Shown: one piece after another, positions 1-4,413 of the stretch | Numbering within the stretch: the first letter of the stretch is position 1 | Layout of the letters: each line of letters starts with the position of its first letter | DNA from: an uncultured Sphingomonadales bacterium | GTDB lineage: Bacteria; Pseudomonadota; Alphaproteobacteria; Sphingomonadales; Sphingomonadaceae | Direction: 5' to 3' | Length of the DNA: 5,560 bases | NCBI GenBank assembly: GCA_903893935.1 | Contig: CAITOD010000094.1 | Coordinates: 1 to 5,560, forward strand | The notes under the pieces: model-generated | Databases searched by the model: none | Seen by the model: the letters and a program-made list of their open reading frames with translations, nothing else | What the model was told of the DNA's origin: nothing | Translations under genes and position numbers: made by a program

Positions 1-1192
1 CCGGCAGCCCGCAATTGACGATCGCGCGATAGCGGGCGGGGCGTGACAGATCGCGCGGGCTACCCGACAGGCGTTCTTCCTCGACCAGTTCGACACGGAT
101 GCCTTCGCCCGGCGGCATCAGCGTGACGGCGAGCGTCGCTTCGGCAAGGCCGTAGCTCGGCAGGAATGCGGCGGCGCGAAAGCCGGCGGGCGCAAAGGTG
201 TCGAGGAACGATTGCATCACATCGGGGCGGATCATGTCGGCGCCATTGCCCGCCACGCGCCAGCGCGACAGGTCGAAGCGTTCTGCGGCATGGGTCTGGC
301 TCGAAACGCGGCGCGCGCAGATGTCATAGCCGAACGTCGGCGAATACGACACCGTGGTGCCCTGGTTGCGGCTGATCAGATCGAGCCAGGCGAGCGGGCG
401 GCGCGCGAAATCTTCGGTCCGCAAATAATCGACCGAAATCTGGTTGGCGATCGGCGAAAGCACACAACCGACCAGGCCCATGTCATGATACCACGGCAGC
501 CAGCTTACGCAGCGGTCGCCCGCCTGCATCGCCATGCCATGCGCGTGGCCGGCGAGATTGGCGAGCAAAGCGCGATGCGTTACCGCGACGCCATGCGGAA
601 AGCGGGTCGATCCGCTCGAATACTGCAGATAGCAGATCGCCTCGGGATCGGCAGGGGGCAGCTCGGTATCCGCCGGCGCGATCGCCGCGACATCGTCCCA
701 GCTCATCGCGAGGCAGCCCTGGCGTGCGGCGGCGGCCGCGCACATCGTGCCGATTTCATCGGGATAGATCAGCACGTGCGGGTCCGAGCTCGCCAGCTGC
801 ACCGCGATCTGATCGATATAGTTGTCCTTGCCGCCAAAGCTGGTCGGCAGCGGCAGCGGCACCGGCCAGGCCCCGGCATACATCGCCGCGCAAAACAGGA
901 TGGCAAAGGCCGGCCCGGTTTCGGCGATCAGCGCCACGCGATCGCCCGGCGCAATGCCCATTGCGATCAGTCGCCGCGCGCTGACCAGCGCATCGGCGCG
1001 CAACTGGCGATACGGCAGCACGCACGACAGCGTTCCGCGTGCATCGTGAAAATTGAGCCCGCGCGCACCCGCGGCGGCATAATCGAGCGCCTCGCAAAAG
1101 GTCGCGAAATCCGAAAAGCGGCGCGGCTGCGCATCGTCGTTGGGCGTTGGCACCAGCGTTGTTTCGTCGCGGGCCACAATGGAAACGGTCAT
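1..1192 (-). CDS. Fatty-acyl-AMP ligase / acyl-ACP synthetase (partial, C-terminus beyond left edge)
   Basis: ANL-superfamily adenylating enzyme. Such enzymes activate a fatty acid with ATP to an acyl-adenylate, and the fatty-acyl-AMP ligase (FAAL) branch passes the acyl group to an acyl carrier protein rather than to CoA. I read 397 codons on the minus strand from an ATG at 1192; an in-frame TAG two codons upstream makes this the first possible start, and GGGG lies just before that TAG. Visible motifs: nucleotide-binding loop LQYSSGSTRFPHG at residues 189-201, the FAAL-typical SWLPWYHDMGLVG at 230-242, and PSYGLAEATL at 345-354. The usual loop Lys (PKG) is His200. The C-terminal subdomain with the catalytic Lys lies outside the window; full-length FAALs are usually about 550-600 residues. 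The gene is divergent from recX. In Caulobacter-type sphingolipid loci a related synthetase works with a dedicated ACP and serine palmitoyltransferase; that role here is inference. Family call firm, substrate unknown. Confidence 0.92.
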   Translation of the reverse strand, partial: MTVSIVARDETTLVPTPNDDAQPRRFSDFATFCEALDYAAAGARGLNFHDARGTLSCVLPYRQLRADALVSARRLIAMGIAPGDRVALIAETGPAFAILFCAAMYAGAWPVPLPLPTSFGGKDNYIDQIAVQLASSDPHVLIYPDEIGTMCAAAAARQGCLAMSWDDVAAIAPADTELPPADPEAICYLQYSSGSTRFPHGVAVTHRALLANLAGHAHGMAMQAGDRCVSWLPWYHDMGLVGCVLSPIANQISVDYLRTEDFARRPLAWLDLISRNQGTTVSYSPTFGYDICARRVSSQTHAAERFDLSRWRVAGNGADMIRPDVMQSFLDTFAPAGFRAAAFLPSYGLAEATLAVTLMPPGEGIRVELVEEERLSGSPRDLSRPARYRAIVNCGLP

Positions 1193-1304
1193 CTGCTACC
1201 CCGGTTGGATATCTCGGCAGTGTTTTTGCGCCCGAGGCTCAAAATGGTACATCGGGCGAATGTTCCCGTATATCGCGGACTGTGGCACGAATAAGGCGCT
1301 GAGG
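1193..1304. promoter_or_regulatory. Divergent intergenic region between acyl-AMP ligase and recX
   Basis: This 112-bp gap separates two divergently transcribed genes, so it should hold both promoters. It is less GC-rich than the flanking genes. The best -10-like element for recX is TATATC at 1269-1274, with only a poor -35 match (GGTACA, 1246-1251) 17 bp upstream; the same short AT-rich patch could serve the opposite direction. An inverted repeat occupies 1229-1258. I looked for the alphaproteobacterial LexA box (GTTC-N7-GTTC): one GTTC half is present at 1262-1265, but the second half is absent. No promoter here is convincing enough to place a start site. Confidence 0.5.
1229..1258. repeat. 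Perfect 7-bp inverted repeat in divergent intergenic region
   Basis: CGCCCGA at 1229-1235 is matched by its exact reverse complement TCGGGCG at 1252-1258, with 16 bp between. It lies 37-66 bp upstream of the acyl-AMP ligase start and 46-76 bp upstream of recX. It could be an operator dyad bound by a regulator, or a hairpin in the ligase 5' leader. No T-tract follows the second arm in either direction, so it does not look like an intrinsic terminator. A chance dyad in GC-rich DNA remains possible. Confidence 0.45.
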
Positions 1305-1916
1305 ATGGATGAGGAGCATAATCGCGGGGAACCTGGTCGGAGCGTTCGCCGTGGCGAGCGCCGCCCGCGTCCGCTCGATGCGCGACTGCTCGACGAGCTG
1401 GCGCTTGCTTATGTGGCGCGGTTTGCGAGCAGCGGCGGGCGGCTGGCGGCCTATCTCAAGCGCAAGATCCGCGAGCGCGGCTGGGCGGATGAGACCACGC
1501 CCGATGTGGCAGCGCTGGTCGAGCGCATGGTCGCGCGCGGGTTTGTGGATGATGCGGGCTATGCCATGGCGCGCGGCGCCGGGCTGATGCGCCGGGGGTT
1601 TGGCGCGCGGCGGATCGCCGAAACGCTGGCGCGCGACGGGATCGCCGCGCCGCTGGTGGCCGAAGCCAGCGGCACCGATCACGCGCGGCGGCAAGCAGCG
1701 CTCGCGTTCGCGCGGCGGCGGCGGCTCGGGCCGTTCGGCGCGGGTTCAGCCGCCGCGCGCAATTTGCGCAAAGATCGCCTTGATCCTGCCACGCGCGCGC
1801 GGCAAGTGGCGGCGATGTTGCGCGCAGGCCACCCGCTGGCCACGGCTTGCGCGCTGATCGATGCGGTCGACGATGTGGCGGCACAGCAATGGGTGGATGA
1901 AGCCGATGATGCGTAA
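1305..1916 (+). CDS. recX: RecX family regulatory protein
   Basis: RecX binds RecA-DNA filaments in the cytoplasm and limits RecA strand exchange and coprotease activity. The 203-residue product has the family's three-helix-repeat pattern: an N-terminal helix ALAYVARFASSGGRLAAYL at 33-51 followed by KRKIRERG, then the core GFVDDAGYAMARG at 79-91 and RRGFGARRIAETL at 96-108, then a very Ala/Arg-rich C-terminal half. The first 25 residues are basic and unconserved. I chose ATG 1305 because AAGG sits at 1293-1296 with an 8-nt spacer; the frame is open further upstream to 1140, but that part reads through the intergenic region into the divergent gene and has no RecX similarity. It is first in a tight four-gene plus-strand run and its 3' end overlaps the next gene. 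recA is not in the window. No clear SOS box precedes it. Confidence 0.88.
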   Translation: MDEEHNRGEPGRSVRRGERRPRPLDARLLDELALAYVARFASSGGRLAAYLKRKIRERGWADETTPDVAALVERMVARGFVDDAGYAMARGAGLMRRGFGARRIAETLARDGIAAPLVAEASGTDHARRQAALAFARRRRLGPFGAGSAAARNLRKDRLDPATRARQVAAMLRAGHPLATACALIDAVDDVAAQQWVDEADDA

Positions 1917-2421
1917 CGTGATGGCCTGGCTGACCGGCCTATTCGCCGCAACCGGCTTGCTGGTTGCGACCGCCGCCTGTTCGCCGGTTGCGGCAAGCGG
2001 CACCACGGGCGCGAGCACAGCGGCAACCGAGCCGCGCATCCATCCGGTCTCGGGGCTCGCAGTCATTCCGCTGACCGTAACCACTGCCAAAGGCCGGCAC
2101 ACGTTCCAGGTCGAAGTCGCCACGTCCGAACGCGAACAGGCGCGCGGCCTGATGTTCCGCAACGCGATGGGCGCGGACGAAGGCATGATTTTCCCGATGG
2201 TCCCGCCGCGCGAAGCGAGCTTCTGGATGAAGAACACGGTGATCGGGCTCGATATCATCTACATCGGCGCCGATCACAAAGTGCTCAATATCGCCGCAAA
2301 TGCAGTGCCTTATGACGAAACCCCGCTCTACTCGAACGGCATGGCGGCCGGCGTGCTCGAACTCAACGCGGGCCGCGCGGCCGAAATCGGGCTGAAACCC
2401 GGCGACACGGTCAACTGGTAA
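1906..2421 (+). CDS. DUF192 family exported or lipid-anchored protein
   Basis: A DUF192 (PF02643) protein of 171 residues. The family is a small beta-rich fold of unknown biochemical role, usually exported. The N-terminus has a hydrophobic signal segment (about residues 5-24) ending in ATAAC, so Cys25 could be a lipidated residue; the lipobox is weak because Thr, not Leu, is at -3, and ordinary signal peptidase cleavage is also possible. A linker rich in Ala/Thr/Ser follows to about 45. DUF192 hallmarks: ARGLMFR (79-85), GMIFPM (93-98), FWMKNT (106-111), LDIIYI (115-120) and VLELNAG (150-156). ATG 1906 is preferred: GGTGGA at 1892-1897 gives an 8-nt spacer. ATGs at 1897, 1909 and 1921 are alternatives; an upstream ORF extension to 1861 reads inside recX and is unlikely. 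The start overlaps the recX stop by 11 bp, suggesting translational coupling. Confidence 0.88.
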   Translation: MMRNVMAWLTGLFAATGLLVATAACSPVAASGTTGASTAATEPRIHPVSGLAVIPLTVTTAKGRHTFQVEVATSEREQARGLMFRNAMGADEGMIFPMVPPREASFWMKNTVIGLDIIYIGADHKVLNIAANAVPYDETPLYSNGMAAGVLELNAGRAAEIGLKPGDTVNW

Positions 2422-2463
2422 AGCCTTGCCTCGAAGCCCCTCGAAGGGCTAAGCGATTTGGCC

Positions 2464-2880
2464 ATGAGCATCCTCGGCACAATCTTCACCTGGTGGAACG
2501 GCGCCACCTTCGGCACCTGGCTCGACAGCGCGCGCAATGGCGAGCGCGTCGGCGAAGATGCGCAAGGCAATGTCTATTATCGCGCCAGAAAGCGCTTTCC
2601 CAAAGGCCACCCGTTTGCCGGCCACGAACGCCGCTGGGTGATCTACAACGGCGCCAACGATGCGAGCCGCGTGCCGGCCGAATGGCACGGCTGGCTCCAC
2701 GGCAGTTTCGACAGCGTGCCCGAAAGCTACTTGCCGCCGCCGCACGTGTGGGAAGTCGATTACACCCCCAATATGACCGGCACTTCGGCGGCCTATCGCC
2801 CGCAGGGCGCGCTGGAACGCGGCGGCGTGCGCGCGGCGGCGACCGGCGATTACGAAGCCTGGTCGCCCGACCAGGTCTGA
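2464..2880 (+). CDS. NADH:ubiquinone oxidoreductase subunit NDUFA12-like (complex I accessory subunit)
   Basis: This 138-residue protein belongs to the NDUFA12 family (PF05071), an accessory subunit at the hydrophilic arm of respiratory complex I in Alphaproteobacteria and mitochondria. Family features: the start MSILGTIFTWWNGATFGTWL, RRWVIYNG at 56-63, VPAEWHGWLH at 70-79 and YEAWSPD near the C-terminus (130-136). The length is usual for bacterial members. No signal peptide or membrane segment is seen, as expected for a peripheral cytoplasmic-side subunit. I start at ATG 2464 because homologues begin with this M-x-ILG pattern; however a TTG at 2458, in frame and two codons upstream, is better spaced from the AAGGG at 2444-2448 (9 nt against 15 nt). 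The gene sits 42 bp after the DUF192 gene and 17 bp before the DUF2155 gene. No other complex I (nuo) gene is in the window, which is usual for this subunit. Confidence 0.93.
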   Translation: MSILGTIFTWWNGATFGTWLDSARNGERVGEDAQGNVYYRARKRFPKGHPFAGHERRWVIYNGANDASRVPAEWHGWLHGSFDSVPESYLPPPHVWEVDYTPNMTGTSAAYRPQGALERGGVRAAATGDYEAWSPDQV

Positions 2881-2897
2881 CGCTCGCGTCGATCCCG

Positions 2898-3509
2898 GTG
2901 ACCCGCCCCAACCAGTTGGCTTCCGGCGCTTTGTGCCTGCTGGCACTCGCGCTGGCGGGATGCGACCGCCAGGCCGAAGCGCCGCCGCCGGTCGAAGCAA
3001 CCGACGCGTCAGGCCCTTCGGCGCTTGCCAGCGGCGTGGTCGAAAGCGAACATGGCACCCCGGTCAAAGACCGCGTGGCGACGATCGGCCTGATCAACAA
3101 GCGCAACAACCTGACGCAGGACGTGGTGCTCAAACCGGGCGAATCGCGCCGCATCGGCAATGTGATCATCAAGCTGGCAACATGCGAACGCACCGCGCCG
3201 TGGGAAGACCCGCAGGAAGTGGGCGCTTTCGTCCAGTTGTTCGTCGAGGAACGCGCGAGCATTCAGGAACGGCTGAGCTGGCACAAAGTGTTTTCGGGCT
3301 GGCTGTTCAAAAACGCGCCTTCGCTCAACGTGGTCGAACACCCGGTCTATGACGTCTGGGTCAAGGACTGCGCGATGAAGTTTCCGGGCGAGGAAGACGA
3401 TCCTGCGGCCGCCGCTTCGGCCAAAGCGGCAAAGCCCAAAGGCAAAAGCGAGCCCGCGCCCGATACGGCCGAAGCAGCCCCGCCGGTCGAAGACGCGCCC
3501 CCTCCATAG
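2898..3509 (+). CDS. DUF2155 domain lipoprotein
   Basis: A 203-residue DUF2155 (PF09923) protein, typical of Alphaproteobacteria and commonly encoded beside NDUFA12 and aat; its molecular function is not established. I choose the GTG at 2898: it yields a short signal peptide (residues 1-21) ending in a textbook lipobox LAGC with Cys22 as the lipidated residue, and there is no ATG before the domain. No good ribosome binding site is visible, so translation may be coupled to the NDUFA12 stop 17 bp upstream. The domain runs about 56-164, with CERTAPWEDPQEVGAFVQ at 96-113, SWHKVFSGWLFKNAPSLNVVEHP at about 127-149 (consecutive short motifs), and YDVWVKDC at 151-158. Cys96 and Cys158 could form a disulfide in the periplasm. 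The tail from 165 is Ala/Pro/Lys/Glu-rich and low in complexity, ending in PPP. The last 163 bp overlap aat on the other strand. Confidence 0.88.
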   Translation: MTRPNQLASGALCLLALALAGCDRQAEAPPPVEATDASGPSALASGVVESEHGTPVKDRVATIGLINKRNNLTQDVVLKPGESRRIGNVIIKLATCERTAPWEDPQEVGAFVQLFVEERASIQERLSWHKVFSGWLFKNAPSLNVVEHPVYDVWVKDCAMKFPGEEDDPAAAASAKAAKPKGKSEPAPDTAEAAPPVEDAPPP

Positions 3510-4189
3510 ATATTGGCTCCATAAGCGCCGGCCCCGCAGAACGAGGCCTCGCCCGGCGCGAACGGGCGCGCGGCGTGGGCGAGCAGCGCCAGATAATCGG
3601 CCTGGGGAATTTCGACCGCGCCGAGCGATGCCAGATGCGGGGTGGTGAACTGGCAATCGAGCAATTCGCCGCCGCCGCGCCGCAAGGCCGCGACCAGCCA
3701 GGCGAGCGCCACTTTGGAGGCATCGGGCGCGCGCGCAAACATGCTTTCGCCGCAGAACACGCGCGCAAAGCCGACCCCGTAGAGCCCGCCGACCAGCCGT
3801 TCGGCACCATCGGCGCCGATCATCCAGGTCTCGACCGAATGCGCTGCACCCACGCGGTGCAATTCGCGATAGCTTTCGCGGATGCGCGCGCTGATCCAGC
3901 TTTCCTGCGCATCGGGGCGGGGGGCGGCGCAATGGTCGATCACTGCATCGAACGCTGCATTGCACGTCACGCGGAACCGCCCGCGCCGCAATGTGCGCGC
4001 AAGCGAATGCGACAGATGAAACGCATGGAGCGGCAGGATCGCGCGCTGGCGCGGCTCGACCCAATAGATTTCCGGGTCGTCGCGGCTGTCGGCCATCGGA
4101 AAAATCCCGGCCCGATAGGCCCGCAGCAAGAGCTCGGGCGGAATGATCCTGGGTTCCTCGCGCGCCATCGGCTGTCTCGCCTCGATCAT
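3347..4189 (-). CDS. aat: Leucyl/phenylalanyl-tRNA-protein transferase
   Basis: Aat transfers Leu or Phe from aminoacyl-tRNA to proteins with N-terminal Arg or Lys, making them ClpS/ClpAP substrates in the cytoplasm (N-degron pathway). The 280-residue product shows the expected order: LLRAYRAGIFPMAD (21-34), IYWVEPRQRAILPL (41-54), SVETWM (118-123), LVGGLYGV (132-139), FCGESMF (145-151), SKVALAWL (158-165) and LLDCQFTTPHLASLGA (177-191). E. coli Aat is 234 residues; the extra length is mainly a Gly/Ala/Ser-rich C-terminal stretch (about 216-270) ending in QSLTQTS, a terminus I recall from other alphaproteobacterial Aat proteins but could not check. Start: ATG 4189, or ATG 4168 (residue 8), which has GAGG 11 nt upstream; the clear homology begins after both. 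The final ~53 codons lie antisense to the DUF2155 gene. In many relatives aat neighbours accC/accB; here a tRNA lies upstream instead. Confidence 0.95.
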   Translation of the reverse strand: MIEARQPMAREEPRIIPPELLLRAYRAGIFPMADSRDDPEIYWVEPRQRAILPLHAFHLSHSLARTLRRGRFRVTCNAAFDAVIDHCAAPRPDAQESWISARIRESYRELHRVGAAHSVETWMIGADGAERLVGGLYGVGFARVFCGESMFARAPDASKVALAWLVAALRRGGGELLDCQFTTPHLASLGAVEIPQADYLALLAHAARPFAPGEASFCGAGAYGANIYGGGASSTGGAASAVSGAGSLLPLGFAALAEAAAAGSSSSPGNFIAQSLTQTS

Positions 4190-4238
4190 CCTTTCGCCGA
4201 TGATCTCCCCGGTTGCATCGCCTTCGTCAACCCACTAT

Positions 4239-4267
4239 GGGCACGGGTCTTGTCGCAGGCAGTGCCC
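4239..4267. repeat. 6-bp inverted repeat in the tRNA-Trp leader
   Basis: GGGCAC at 4239-4244 pairs perfectly with GTGCCC at 4262-4267, with 17 nt between, ending 10 bp before the mature tRNA 5' end. It lies in the 88-bp gap between the divergent aat and tRNA-Trp genes. A weak promoter-like pair (TTGCAT 4213-4218, TATGGG 4236-4241, 17-bp spacer) overlaps its first arm. If that promoter is used, transcription would start inside the repeat, making a leader hairpin less likely and a regulatory DNA site or chance more likely. Confidence 0.25.
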
Positions 4268-4277
4268 GAGCGACCGC

Positions 4278-4353
4278 AGGAGTGTAGCTCAGCTGGTAGA
4301 GCATCGGTCTCCAAAACCGAGGGCCGGGGGTTCGAATCCCTCCACTCCTGCCA
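4278..4353 (+). tRNA. tRNA-Trp (anticodon CCA)
   Basis: A complete 76-nt cloverleaf including encoded CCA. Acceptor arms AGGAGTG (4278-4284) and CACTCCT (4343-4349) pair fully, with discriminator G4350 and CCA at 4351-4353. The D-arm stem GCTC/GAGC encloses AGCTGGTA. The anticodon stem is TCGGT (4304-4308) with ACCGA (4316-4320), and the 7-nt loop CTCCAAA puts anticodon CCA at 4311-4313, reading the Trp codon UGG. The variable loop is 5 nt, and the T-arm has GGGGG/CCCTC around TTCGAAT with one G-U pair. A five-T run at 4355-4359 follows immediately and may help end the transcript. In many bacteria tRNA-Trp precedes secE-nusG; here a convergent minus-strand gene follows. Confidence 0.98.
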
Positions 4354-4413
4354 ATTTTTAAACGTATTATTTCGTCCTGCCGGCCTTGATCTGGTATGAC
4401 GCAGTTGGTCGGG
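4354..4413. other. Spacer between convergent tRNA-Trp and spermidine-synthase-like gene
   Basis: Sixty bp where rightward tRNA transcription meets the leftward downstream gene. The tRNA-proximal half is AT-rich (T-run 4355-4359, then more A/T to about 4372). The palindrome GCCGGC lies at 4379-4384, too short to call a terminator hairpin. I see no coding potential here. Confidence 0.4.

Noticed and set aside
1262..1276. LexA/SOS box upstream of recX
   Set aside because: One GTTC half-site is present at 1262-1265, but the position where the second should fall reads TCGC.
212..1294. 360-codon open frame on the plus strand
   Set aside because: It lies antisense to the acyl-AMP ligase, whose minus-strand frame has clear family motifs. 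Its product is Arg/His/Ala-rich with no recognisable domain: a shadow frame of GC-rich coding DNA.
1140..1304. Upstream extension of the recX frame
   Set aside because: The extension overlaps the divergent gene's start and the whole intergenic region, and has no RecX character; the AAGG-preceded ATG at 1305 is better.
2435..2450. Hairpin AGCCC/GGGCT as a possible terminator after the DUF192 gene
   Set aside because: The stem is only 5 bp with a 6-nt loop, no T-run follows, and NDUFA12 starts 14 bp later in the same direction. The overlapping CCTCGAAG direct repeat (2429-2436, 2439-2446) is short enough to be chance.
2486..3262. 258-codon open frame on the minus strand
   Set aside because: It is antisense to the NDUFA12 and DUF2155 genes, which both have strong family motifs; low-complexity product.
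3009..4064. 351-codon open frame on the minus strand
   Set aside because: It runs out of frame through both aat and the antisense of the DUF2155 gene; Arg/Ala-rich and without motifs.
3575..4399. 274-codon open frame on the plus strand
   Set aside because: It is antisense to aat and then reads through the tRNA-Trp gene; no domain, so a shadow frame.
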